NCBI RefSeq assembly: GCF_003473485.1
Contig: NC_053049.1
Location: 30,029,292 to 30,093,291 of the forward strand
Reading direction: 5' to 3'
DNA length: 64,000 bases
Source: Medicago truncatula
Lineage: Eukaryota > Streptophyta > Magnoliopsida > Fabales > Fabaceae
The notes under the pieces are model-generated. The model ran no database searches. It saw only the letters and a list, made by a program, of their open reading frames with translations, and was not told the DNA's origin. The stretch's first letter is position 1, and every line of letters begins with the position of its first letter. This document shows positions 38,486 to 50,500 of the stretch, piece after piece. A program made the position numbers and the translations under genes.

Positions 38486-38878
38486 GAAGGTATGTGTGGA
38501 GAGTTGTTTGTAAATTTCACTGAGACGGATCATCGGCAACCACAGCAACACGGAAAGGCAACAACTCTCAAAACAACCTTATTTCTCTGACTGTGAAGGA
38601 GCCTCACACTTAACGACTAACGAAGTTAAAAAACCTTAATTCTGGGTTTCAAAGGAAGGCTCAGAATCACCTTTTCTCAAACAATAGGCATAAGAAAAGA
38701 ATCTCAACATGGTTGCATACTTAAATACCTTGCCAATACTAAGACTCTTCAACCTATTGTCGGATCTAAAAGCTGAAAGCAACATCACTGCCCCATTGTG
38801 TCTTCTATCAAGAAACTAATTTCATACAAATCAATAATATCACAGAAGAAATGTGTAAGCCACTGCTTTAACCTAATA

Positions 38879-39194
38879 CTCCATCTGGTCCTAAGTATAA
38901 GGTTATGTTTGGATAGAGGATTTTGGAGAGGAGGGCATACTTTTCTATTTTAAATTACAAATATCATAAAATGTTTTTTTTAAATAAATAAAGTGTTATT
39001 GAAGTATTATATGATAATTTATCATGCTGTTCTTTGAACTTTTTAAAATATCAAATGTATATATTAAAATATAAATTTAGCCCTACAAAGCCCTTCCCTC
39101 CAAAAACCCCTCTCAAACAACCCTAAGATAAAGTTTAGACCAAATACATCAATTCTTGTTTGCCAAACTTTCTTATAGTTCATATTGAAGGGAG
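38879..39194. mobile_element. Stowaway-like MITE carrying a nested Tourist-like MITE (copy 1)
   Basis: The outer element starts CTCCATCTGG and ends GAAGGGAG, flanked by TA on both sides, as in Stowaway elements. Inside it, 38,901-39,123 starts GGTTATGTTTGGATAGAGG and ends with inverted AACAACCC text, flanked by TAA on both sides, as in Tourist elements. Confidence 0.8.
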
Positions 39195-42100
39195 TATAAA
39201 ACACATGAAGCTCATTGAAAATACCTTTAAATTTAACATTGAAACCGTGGAATTCATCTGCATTTTGTGAAGAAAGAAAAGAATGCAGTTAGCAAAGCTG
39301 CAAAACAAATGAATATAATCAAAAGTAAGTGAAGATATAAAATACTAACCACCATTTGTGATTTGAGATGGTAGAGCACCAAAGCCTCGTTGAAAGTGGT
39401 GTGACAGTGATGCATGCTTGAGTTCAATCTTCCGCAGCTTTCTCTTCAATTTTACCCTATCCCAAATCCCAATATAAGCAAAATAGATTTGTACACTTTC
39501 ACTTGCTTCGAGTGGGGAAATGGTAGGTCTAGGGGGAAGAGAAGTTTATTAGGTTTCATTGAGTATTGTGAGTGAGTTGCTGAGTGGGTATGGTGAAAGG
39601 TTATTGAGATGAAAATAGTACAAGGAGAGATAACACACTGTGGGCTACTTATTTCTTTTTTTTTCCTTCCTAGTTTTGAATAAAAAGTGTTTTTTCTTTG
39701 GAATGCAAATATTGTGTTCGTATCAAAACCATTTGAGATAGGATAGTTCCAATCCCTCTAGTTCTCTATTTAAATATTTACATATAAATAAAAATATATT
39801 GATTGATGTCCAAGGCTTGCTTTGTTATAGTTTCCACAGGAGTTAAGCACACATTCCTTCTTTGGTCTTTCTCTTCCCACCATGGACAAACATATCTATA
39901 TAAATTTCAAATTTTAAAAAATGAAACAATATACAATATCACTTCAAATGAAATCATGATTCAAAAAAGACTTCAAATGACAACAACTAAACATGTACTG
40001 TGTAGAAAACTGTTGCAGAGATGTGGGTCAGTAAAGTGAAACACAGTTGCTATCATGTGTGCACTGTACAGCATTAGAATTTGAAACGGTTTGCATACAA
40101 AGCTTTGCAAATAGAAGGATTCTATAAATATAGTACAACTTGTTTTGAAAGGTTAAAAGACTTTGTTAATTCGATGATCACTTCCCTGTTGCAATGCAAC
40201 CATAATAGCAGCAAGACAACATTATCATGTCCATTCATGTATGAGATGGAGCGCTCAGCAACATTGTTTCGTATAAAAGAGGCATCCCGACCCAAACACA
40301 ATTTGAAATGGGCTGTACAGAAGAAGGCTCGGATTTGCCTTTTCTCAGACAAAAGAGCAAAGAGGTTCCTAATGGCTGCATCAACAACAACATCTGTGCA
40401 AAGTACAACAAGTGTAATTTCACACAGACACAGAATCGCCTCGCCATGAAACATGTCTTCACCCATTGTCTGATTCAATTGCTAAAAATATCATCACAGC
40501 CTTGAGAAGAATAAGTAGAAGAAAAAAACAAGTGAACAAACATTGCCTTGTTATAAAAAAACGAAGAAGAGGAGCCTTGTTATCGCAACGGAAGTTATCT
40601 TCCGATGGGATCGGTTCGTAACTTCTGATCGTTTAAAACAGGAGCATGTGAGCAATGAATGATGTCAGAAAAGCAATTTTCCAAAAATGTTGTACAAATA
40701 TCATATCTCTTCCCAAACACAAATTGAGATGGGGCAGAACAAATGAAGGCTCAGATTCGGCTTTTGTCAGACAGAAGAGAGAAGAGTTTCCCAAAGGCTG
40801 CGTCAAACCACCTCGCCATGAAAAATCTCTTCACCCAATGTCTGATTCAGTAACTGAAAACATCATCACTGCCTTGCTATTGCTATCTAAGGAGAAGAAG
40901 AAGAAAAAGAAGTATTCATTCCATTATTGTATTAAGAAGAAGAAGAAGAAAAGGAAGATTATGATGAGGAACAGAGGAAGTAATAGTATATATGTGTTGA
41001 GAGCTGTTTATAAATTTGACTGAGACGAGTCATCGGCTACCACAGCAACACAGAGGGGCAACAGCTCTCAAAACAACCTTAACTCTGTGAGTGTGGAGCC
41101 TCATACTTAAACTAACGACAAATGAGTGTGTAAGGCTCAGATTCACCTTTTTTTCTCAAACAATAGGCCGAAGAGAAGAGCATTAACATGGCTGCATTAT
41201 CAATATCTGTAGAATAAACCACAAAAAAATGGTATTTTTCAAACAGATATTAAAAACACCTAGCCAATATTAAGACCCTGGCTTCAACCAATTGTGTGAT
41301 CTATAAAAGCTGAAAACAACATCACTGCCTCATTGTGTACTCTGTCTATCTATCATGAAACCAATTTTTTCAAACAAAGTAAATAATATGACAGAAGAAA
41401 TGTGCAATTTGTTGGTGAATGAGGGGAGCCCGGCGAATTATCCATATTGGAGAAAAGCTTATGACAACCGCATCTTTCACCCAAAATCCTAAGACGTTGG
41501 GTTCACGGATCTAACCAATTATATGTTGTTTGACCTTTACTTTTCTAAACAATGTGAGATTTCCAACTCACACTTAAGTATAATATTCCCTCCGGTCCCA
41601 ACAAAAAGCGCATTGAAAATAGCTTAGCATGTATGATTAAAATCTAATTAATATATAAAATGTGCATTTTAGGAAGGAAGAAAGAAAGGTAAGCTGCTAA
41701 ATGAAAAGAAGAAGAAGAAGAAATGAAAATAGTAACAACCCACCATTTGCATGCATTACATTGCTCGAGTTCAATCTTCCGCAGCTTCATCTTCAACATT
41801 TCCCAGTGGGTAAGTGTAAGTGAGGCACCGAATCTTGACACCAATGAGCATAAAGAGACAACAAGAACCACGACCTCGAAAAAACCAAAGTCATCGAATG
41901 ATGTATGCATATAAAGGTTTACATACAAAAATTACTTTCATATAATATTTTACACTATTTAAAATTATATTCCCCAACTAATTCCTCATTATGTTTTATT
42001 TCCAAAGTACCTGCTTAGCTCTAATACTTGTGTCGGATTGCATCATCTCATCTCTTAAAGGTAAATTAATTGTAAAAGAAAATACTTCATCTGGTAACAT

Positions 42101-42302
42101 TTATAAACAAAAAACTACTTTTTTATTAGTTACATAATGTATTTAGTCTATAAATACATTAAATGTTTATTGAATCTAAAAAGTAGCTTTTAATCTATAA
42201 ATATGATTCAAGGGAGTACTTCTTCCGTCTCGTAATATGGGTTTTTTTTTAGTTTTACATTATTAAAGAAATAATTAATAATATTTATAGATGATTGAAG
42301 TA

Positions 42303-42628
42303 CTCCCTCGAATCATATGTTTGGATAAGGGTATGTTTAGATAGAGGATTTTGGAGGGGAGGGCATACTATTCTATTTTATCAATTACGGACGTTATAAA
42401 ATGTTTTTCTAAAACCAATTAAGTGTTATTGAAGTATTATATGATCATTTATCATGTTGTTCTTTCAACTTTTATAAAATATCAAATCAAATATATATTA
42501 AAATATAAATTTAACCCTTCAAAGCCCTTCCCTCCAAAAACCCCTCTCGAACAACCCTAAGATAAAGTTTAGACCAAATACATCAATTCTTGTTTGCAAA
42601 ACTTTCTCATAGTTCATACTGAAGGGAG
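42303..42628. mobile_element. Stowaway-like MITE carrying a nested Tourist-like MITE (copy 2)
   Basis: This is the duplicated counterpart of 38,879-39,194. The inner element spans 42,329-42,557 with TAA on both sides. It occupies the same internal site as in copy 1, so nesting came before the 3.4-kb duplication. Confidence 0.8.
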
Positions 42629-45559
42629 TATAAAACACATGAAGCTCATTGAAAATACCTTTGCATTTAACATTGAAACTGTGGAATTCATCTGCATTTT
42701 ATGAACAAAGAAAAGAATCCAGTTAGCTAAACAGAAATAACAAAATGAAAAGTAAGTGAAAATATAAAATACTAACCACCATTTGCGATTTGAGATGGTA
42801 GAGCCCCAAAGCCTCGTTGAAAGTGATGTGACAATGATGCATGCTTGAGTTCAATCTTCCACAGCTTTCTCTTCAATATTACCCTATCCCAAAATCCCAA
42901 CATAAGAAAAATAGATTTGTACACTTACACTTGCTTCCAGTAGGGAAATGGTAGGTCTAGGGGGAAGAGAAGTTTCTTAGGTTTCATTGAGTATTGTGAG
43001 TGAGTGCCTGAGTGGGCATATGGTGAAAGGTTATTGAGATGAAAATAGTACAAGAGGAGAGAACACACTATGTGTTATTTATTTCCATTTTTTTTCCTTC
43101 CTATTTTTGAATAAAAAGTGTTTTTTCTTTGGAATGCAAATATTGTGTTCCTATCAAAACCATTTGAGACAGGATAGTTCCAATCCCTCTAGTTCTCTAT
43201 TTAAATATTTACATATAAAAAAAAAATATATTGACTGATGTCCTAGGCTCGCTTTGTTATAGTTTCCACAGGAGTTAAGTGCACATTCCTTCTTGGTCTT
43301 TCTCTTTCCACCATGGACAAACATATCTATATAAATTTCGAATTTTAAAAAATGAAACAATATACAACATCACTTCAAATGAAATCATGATTCAAAAAAG
43401 ACTTCAAATGAAAACAACTAAACATGTACTGTGTTGAAAACTGTTGCAGAGATGTGGGTCGGTCAAGTGAAACACAGTTGCTATCATGTGCAGCATTTGA
43501 ATTTGAAACGCTTTGCATACAAAGCTTTTCAAATATAGAAGGATTCTATAAATATAGCACAACTTGTTTTGAAAGGTTAAAAGACTTTGTTAATTCAATG
43601 ATCACGTCCTGTTGCAATGCAACCATAATAGCAGCCAGACAACATTATCATGTCCATTCATGTATAAGATGGAGCGCTCAGCAACATTGTTTCATACAAA
43701 AGAGAGATCACGGCCCAAACACAATTTGAAATGGGATGAACAGAAGAAGGCTCAGATTTGCCTTTTCTCAGACAAAAGAGCGAAGAGGTTCCTAATGGCT
43801 GCGTCAAAAACAACATCCGTGCAAAGTACAACAAGTGTAATTTCACAGAGACAGAATCGCCTCGCCATGAAACATGTCTTCACCCATTGTCTGACTCAAT
43901 TGCTAAAAATATCATCACAGCCTTGAGAAGAATAAGAAGAAAAAAAAGAAGAAGTGAACAAACATTGCCCTGTTATAAAAAAAACGAAGAAGAGGAGCCT
44001 TGTTATCGCAACGGAAGTTATCTTCCGATGGGATCGGTTCGTAACTTCTGATCGTTTAAAACAGGAGCTTCTGAGCAATGAAAGATGTGTGAACAGCAAT
44101 TTTCCAAAATGGTTGTACAAATATCATTTCTCTTCCCAAACACAAATTAAGATGGGGCAGAACAAATGAAGGCTCAGATTCGGCTTTTGTCAGACAGAAG
44201 AGAGAAGAGTTTCCCAAAGGCTGCGTTAAACATTTGTGCAAAGTGTAACTTCACATAGACACAAAATCACCTCGCCATGAAACATCTCTTCGCCCAATGT
44301 CTGATTCAGTTACTGAAAACATCATCACTGCCTTGCTATCCAAGGAGAAGAAGAAGAAAAAGAAGAATTATTCATTCCATTTCCATTGTTGTTTATTAAG
44401 AAGAAAAAGAAAAAGAAGATTGTGATGAGGAACGGAGGGAGTAATAGTATAAATGTGTTGAGAGGTGTTAACAAATTTCACCGAGACGAATCATCGGCTA
44501 CCACAACAACACAGAGAGGCAACAGCTCTCAAAACAACCTTAACTCTCTGAGTGTGGAGCCTCATACTTAAACTAATGACAAATGAGTGTGTAAGGCTCA
44601 GATTCACCTTTTTTTTTCTCAAACAATAGGCCGAAGATAAGAGCCTAAACATGGCTGCATTAGCAATATCTGTAGGATAAACCACAAAAAAAATGGTATT
44701 TTTCAAACAGATACTAAAAACACCTAGCCAATATTAAGACCCTGGCTTCAACCAATTGTGTGATCTATAAAAGTTGAAAACAACATCACTGCCTCATTGT
44801 TGATGAATGAGGAACAAAATGTTATGACAACCGCATCTTTCACCGAAAATCCTAAGACGTTGGGTTTACGGATCTAATCACTTATATGCTGTTCCAACTC
44901 AGACTTACTACACAACACAAATCACACACAGAGTTTGTAAACCTAACAAACAGCGCATTGAAAATAGCTTAGCATGTATGATTAAAACCTAATTAATATA
45001 TAAAATGTTGCATTTTAGGAAGAAAGAAAGAACATAATGCAATTAGGTAAGCTGATAAATGAAAAGAAGAAGAAGAAGAAATGAAAATAGTAACCAACCA
45101 CCATTTGCATGCATTGCAAATTGCTTGAGTTTCATCTTCAACGTTTCCCAATTTCAATCCCAGTGGTGGGTAAGTGTAAGTGAGGCACCGAATCTTGACA
45201 CCACTGAGCATAAAGAGACAACGAGAAGACCTCGACAAAACCAAAGTCATCGGAACTAGACCGATGATGTTTGCATTTAAAGGTTGGACTGATAACAATT
45301 AAATACTGTAGGTTTTTTATACTACATTTCTGGCAATATAAAAGTAGGCAATATAGTAAAATAAATTGTGGATCCTATCACTAAGTGAGTCTAAATATCA
45401 TTAATTATATTTTACTTTTTTCAAGATTTTATGTATTTTTGTCTCTTCAAATGGAAGAAATTGAGAAAGACATAAATGGAGAAGATCTTAACTCATCTTT
45501 AAAGGCATAAGTTAACATTTGTCAAAAAAAAGAAGGAAAAAAATTGTAAATAGGGCTCA

Positions 45560-46060
45560 GCATGGAGCACCAAGCTTCAACACCGACTCCAACTCTGAAG
45601 GAGGAGTCTGCCAATATGTCACACCTAACTTTGAAGAACAATCGAGTTTGCCAAAAAAATACGCGCAACAATTTCCCTCTCTAAGCACATGTTAGAAAGA
45701 AATGTTAGGAATATGCTCTTTTAAACCAAAGATCTCCGCCAACAAAGAAGTGTATGCATACATATGCGAGTGGTCTGGATGTTAAAGAAGATAGAGGACT
45801 TCCAGAGAATCTATCTCGTAAATAACCTGTTGAATATAGTTTCTTTTTATCAACTTCAAACCATGATAAACACCAAAGAGCTCAACAAAAAGCACATCCC
45901 CTGCCCCTCATTAGAAGAGAAACTCAACATTCAATCACCCTTGTTCTCACGAAGTAAACCTCCAGAGCCAATGTCACCAGAGGTACCGCAACTTCCATCA
46001 ATATTCAACTTAACGCATCCATCTTGAGGTGAGGTCAATACAAACTCAATTAATTTTTTT
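45560..46060 (-). mobile_element. RNase H-like (RVT_3) fragment of a retroelement
   Basis: On the minus strand around 46,020-45,830 the text reads VKLNIDGSCGTSGDIGSGGLL, then RENKGD, a stop, and further on ELxGVYHGLKL and QVIYEIDSL in shifted frames. The NxDGSC...GGxxR pattern is the start of the RNase H-like domain carried at the 3' end of many plant LINEs. Frames are broken and no other LINE domains are visible nearby. Confidence 0.6.
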
Positions 46061-46345
46061 GGGTTAAATAACTTAGTGGTTATAAATCATCTCTTAAGAT
46101 GAATAAGTGGAGTGTATGTGGTTTGAACCTTGACCCCTACATATTAATGCAATGTCCTAACCGATTGAGCATGTGTGTCGTAATGGCCTCATACTTGGTC
46201 AAAATAAAGTGGGATTGGACGACGACACAACAACTCATGTTCCTTGTTTGTAGCCCTACTAGCATCAAAGAAGGATGAGGGAAGAAACACATTTGTAGTA
46301 GAGTTGTGCACCAAGTACATTGTCAACAAATTATGTCGTGAAGGA

Positions 46346-46956
46346 CAGAGGCGGAGTTGCCTATGGGCCAGGGTGGGCCACGGCCCACCCTAATCCTAAA
46401 AAAAAAACATTTTTAATAGGTATATACACATATTAGAATATGAAATTATGTTATACATATAATATGTTACGTCAAATATATCAGGTCAGAAGTGTATTCT
46501 AGCAGTTAAGGTGAGGTGTTTTGTAGATTCTTATCTGCAGTTTGACTCAACCTGCCATTTTTTTTAATTTCTTATGCTTTTTAAAAAAAAAAAAAAAGAT
46601 TTTGAACTTGTGCACACGCAATTGTAATCAACAAGTTCTTTCCCATCAGTACAACAACTATGTGGTTTAACTTGATTTTGATTATTATATATATAATGCT
46701 ATATTGCTTACCAATAAATAAAGCACAATTTTTTTTCAATTAAAAGTATATGTGTAATAAAGTAAAAATTATATAATATTTATGTTAAAATATTCTTAAA
46801 ACATTAGTTTAAATGATGTTCTATGAAAAAAAATTAATAGTCACTCTAATTAATTAATAAAAACATATAAATTTACACCTTCCCTAAAAACAAATATAAA
46901 TTTTCACGTGTTAAAAAATTGACCCACACTCGAAATTATTTTAAGCTTTGCCACTG
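46346..46956. mobile_element. hAT-type non-autonomous element, 611 bp
   Basis: The ends are CAGAGGCGGAG and the inverted CAGTGGCAAAG. The exact 8-bp duplication GTGAAGGA lies at 46,338-46,345 and 46,957-46,964. An 8-bp duplication with CAGNGGC ends is diagnostic of the hAT superfamily. The interior is AT-rich with no transposase. Confidence 0.9.
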
Positions 46957-46964
46957 GTGAAGGA

Positions 46965-47578
46965 GTAGACACAAATCCGAACGTGAAGTGCCACGATTCC
47001 ATGAATGAGGGAAACACACTACGCGCAAAACTAATCGAACAAAGGTTTAGGAAATAGACGCTACCTCATCACCATATATTATCATATTGTTTGGTTACTA
47101 AACATCGTTTTTGTTATAAAAACTAAGTTCGTAACTCTAATTAGCTGCATCAAACCAATCAAACAAACTTATTTCACGTTTTTTTTAATTTTATTTTATC
47201 ATTTTACCTTTATCTTTATTTTATGTATAGAGTTATGCTTTCTAATCTCCTACTCAACACATCATGAGATGAAACATTCAAAACAATCCTTAACAAACTG
47301 AAGGTTACTTGTACAATTGATGAAATACGGCGATTTAATCCCTTGAATATATACAAGTTTTCAATTTAATATTTGACATAACAAAATTGATGAACTTTGT
47401 ATACTTCATCAATTATTTTTAATACTACTATTTATATAGTTTATGGCCTAAATTGAAGAGAGTACCAATAATTAAAGATCTCTTTAAAAAATTTAAAAAT
47501 ATTTCTTAATATTTTATTTTTAATTAATTATTGGGTTTTAAAGTAGGGGTTTTAGGTGTCCTAGGAAGAACTGAACAG
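46965..47578. other. Promoter-side flank of the TRAX gene
   Basis: AT-rich, no coding frame seen. The TRAX transcription start must lie near the right end, but no convincing TATA box is seen. Confidence 0.4.
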
Positions 47579-50500
47579 ATGTTGCGTTCCTTTTCATCTT
47601 CATTTCACAGACTTTCTCTTTTCATGGCTTCCGAAAAAACTCAACGTCTCCATCAAAGTATGTAAACCTCCCTCTCTCTCTCTCTCTCTCTCTCTAGTTT
47701 ACATTAATTAATACTTATTATTTTTCGATTTTGGGTTTTCAACAGTTACAGGAACCAACTTCCAGAACACATCAAAGAGACCAAAAACAATGTCCATTGC
47801 TACTGACACTGCCACTGTCACAGATTCTGCTATGAAGGAACCATTTACCAAATATACCGAATATCTCAATAACCTTGTAATGTTTCTTATCTTCCATTTT
47901 AAATTTTCTAGCTTTTTAATATTCATTGCATGAATGTGAGTTCATTTTGGAAATCAGTGAACAAATTAGCTCATGGGTTATTGTTTTGATGCCTAAAGAT
48001 TTGATTTTTATTAATATTTTTTTATCTGGGGTGTGGGAGTGGAAAGGTTTTGAGAAATGGTTATTCTCATTTAGGTTTTTAATTAGTTTTAGATCCTTGT
48101 TTCAATGGTTCCAATTTTATTATGCTTTCGCGTTGCAAAAGGCGATATCTGACAACACTTTGGCCATATTTGGATAAACAGCTTATCACAATAGCACAAG
48201 CTTTGAATCGCTTATCATGATAAGCACTTATGTATAAGGTATTTCTATAGCAAAAGATGAAAAATAGTTACATTAATTTTGAAAGCTGCTATGGGGAATT
48301 TATGAAAATAAGTTGAAAATAGCTTATGAACAATGTCACAACTTGTTTTCATAAGCTCTCCCAAATAATATGACAAAACTTATACCAGCAGATAAGCTCA
48401 AATAAGTTAATCCAAACAGGCCCTTTGTACTAAATTGTTTATTGCGGAACAATAGTGGTCTGTTAAAATTCTACTACACTATAATGCCACAATCACTGAT
48501 ATTTGACTACATTTGGAGAGCACAGGGGGTACTTGCAATGAATACTTTGACAGTTAAGTAAGAAGCTATTTTAGCAGGGGCATAGATGATTAGATGTACC
48601 TTTTCGTCTATAACGTACAGTTATTTAGAATATATGCTGATGCTTGCCTCACATGCACATCGCCATAAGATATTCCCCTGGTAATTTGTTAGTATCGACT
48701 GAAATCCTAACAAAGGTAGAATGTGGAACCCATTAGAGAAAGGATCTCGATCTCTTGACTTCAGAGGTGTAACTCAGATGCACGGTGTCTATATTGACAT
48801 GCCTTTTGGTTGTTGATTAGGGTAACCCGGGAAAATTTGAAAGATGGTTAACTGTTGATTAGTGTATATGGAATGGGAATATTGAGGTCTTAAACCTTTT
48901 GGATGTATATGTTTGTTCCTTCTGTCAGCTTTTGTCCGTACCAAAGGACTAGTATAATGAAGTGGAAGGCTTTATCCGAGAGAATCTCCATCTTCCTCTT
49001 CCCTCAAAATTTATTTTACTGTATTGTTCACCTTTATGAGAGTAGTGGATTCATTAATCATCTAAGATTTTATAGCAAAATGATTTGAAGCATACTGCAT
49101 ACTGCCCTTTCATATAACAAATTTGATTCAATGATAATATTTCGAAGCTGACTTTGCAATAATTTGAAATTGAATGCTTGGAAGTATATAGAGATATTGG
49201 GTAAGCTATGAATATCCTGTATATTCATTCCCTTTACAATATAGCTGCATACCATTCGATGCTATTTGCTGTTATTGAGACGCTGTTAACCTGTATTTGT
49301 AGAATGATAAACGGGAAAGAGTGGTCAAAGCAAGTCGAGATATAACAATGAATAGCAAAAAGGTCATATTTCAAGTGCACAGGTTACCTACCACTTTTAC
49401 ATCTCACTCTCTTAATGCCTGTGTGTGTGTGTAGTTGGATCTGTAACTGTTTAGTGTGCTAATTTGGATGAACTGAATTTTTATCAATTATACATTTCAT
49501 GGTCTTTGCATGAATTAGTTTGTCTTCCATGCTTTATTTGTTCTGTATTTTCCCTCACATTCAGAATTTATACTTGTCCTCCCTCTCCCCCTACCCCTTT
49601 CGCTTTTGAATATGAAAATGAAATGAGTCAGAAGACCTTGCTATCTTAATGAATTCTTTTTCCATAACAAAGGGTGAAATATGATTCCAAGTATTACTCA
49701 CAATGTTTAATGATATACTGTTACATGTGATCATTATCTTCTTGGTCTTACCGGCATACTATTTTCTAATATTTTTAACAAGGATGAGTAAATACAACAA
49801 AGATGAAGTACTTGAGAAAGCAGAAAAGGATTTAGCTGCTGTGACAAACCAGCACGTGTCTCGACTAGTCAAAGAATTGCAGGGAACTGATTTTTGGAAG
49901 CTAAGACGAGCCTACTCACCCGGGGTATACTTTCAGTTACTTAATTTCATTGTTTAAGATCAAATACATTTTATCTGATATACTTGTTGTGGGTATTTGC
50001 AGATACAGGAGTATGTCGAAGCAGCTACTTTCTGCAGTTTCTGTAAAAACGGAACTCTTTTGAAGCTTGATGAGATAAATAAAACATTGTTACCGCTAAG
50101 TGATCCTTCTCTTCAGCCTCTGCAGATAAACATCCTTGACTATATATTAGGGGTATTTCTTTCCCCCTTTTATTATCTTAGCGTTCTATTCACGTCGTTG
50201 AGTAGTAGATATAACATTTAACAATGGCCATTTCAATGGAATCATAAGTGCTTGATTTGTTGTGACGATCTCTATAATTCTGTTGGCCTTTATTTTTCCT
50301 TTGGTAATCTCTATTAAGACGAAACAAGCGTTCAACTTAATAATTATGATTTTTCTCCTATTGTTCTCAATATTACAGCTTGCAGATTTGACTGGAGAGC
50401 TGATGCGTTTGGCTATTGGTAGGATATCAGATGGTGAACTTGAATTTGCTGAGAAAATATGCAGCTTTGCGCGTGATATATACAGGGAGCTTACGCTCGT

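Larger units (their letters stand above)
34150..45290 (-). repeat. A/B exon-like repeat array, block 2
   Basis: Type A cores start near 35,248, 36,692, 38,077, 40,325, 40,748, 43,749 and 44,169; type B near 35,709, 37,107, 38,657, 41,132 and 44,596. Orientation is the same as block 1. Exon-like pieces seen best here, read on the minus strand, are: KRRFYMLKWFQEKHATPVLI (36,050-36,120, with AG before it and GTATTT after); the B exon GHNEAVMLFSAFRSDNRL... (37,140-37,310); and a piece with AERSISYMNGHDNVV upstream of A (40,200-40,270). Most copies have stops or frameshifts. The set looks like decayed exons of a duplicated minus-strand gene family that I do not recognise. Confidence 0.75.
38870..45290 (-). 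repeat. ~3.4-kb tandem duplication within block 2
   Basis: Sequence from about 38,880 to 41,930 is repeated from about 42,303 to 45,290 with an offset near 3.36-3.4 kb. Both copies contain the nested MITEs, the GGTCTAGGGGGAAGAGAAG stretch (39,525; 42,955), the A, A' and B units and the GAGGCACCGAATCTTGACACC stretch (41,822; 45,182). Confidence 0.88.

Noticed and set aside
41430..41580. LTR-retrotransposon fragment suggested by CCTAAGACGTTGGGTTCACGGATC-like text
   Set aside because: Part of it is repeated at about 44,820-44,890 as a component of the tandem duplication, but no ends or coding part are visible, so no family was assigned.
3060..45290. CRISPR-like or satellite array interpretation of the A/B repeats
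   Set aside because: Unit spacing varies from ~0.4 to over 1 kb, the units have exon-like structure, and the DNA is clearly plant nuclear.
3060..45290. Ankyrin-repeat origin of the array units
   Set aside because: One piece (AERSxxYMNGHDNVVxLLL) faintly recalls an ankyrin repeat, but the pattern is not complete in any unit, so I did not name the family.
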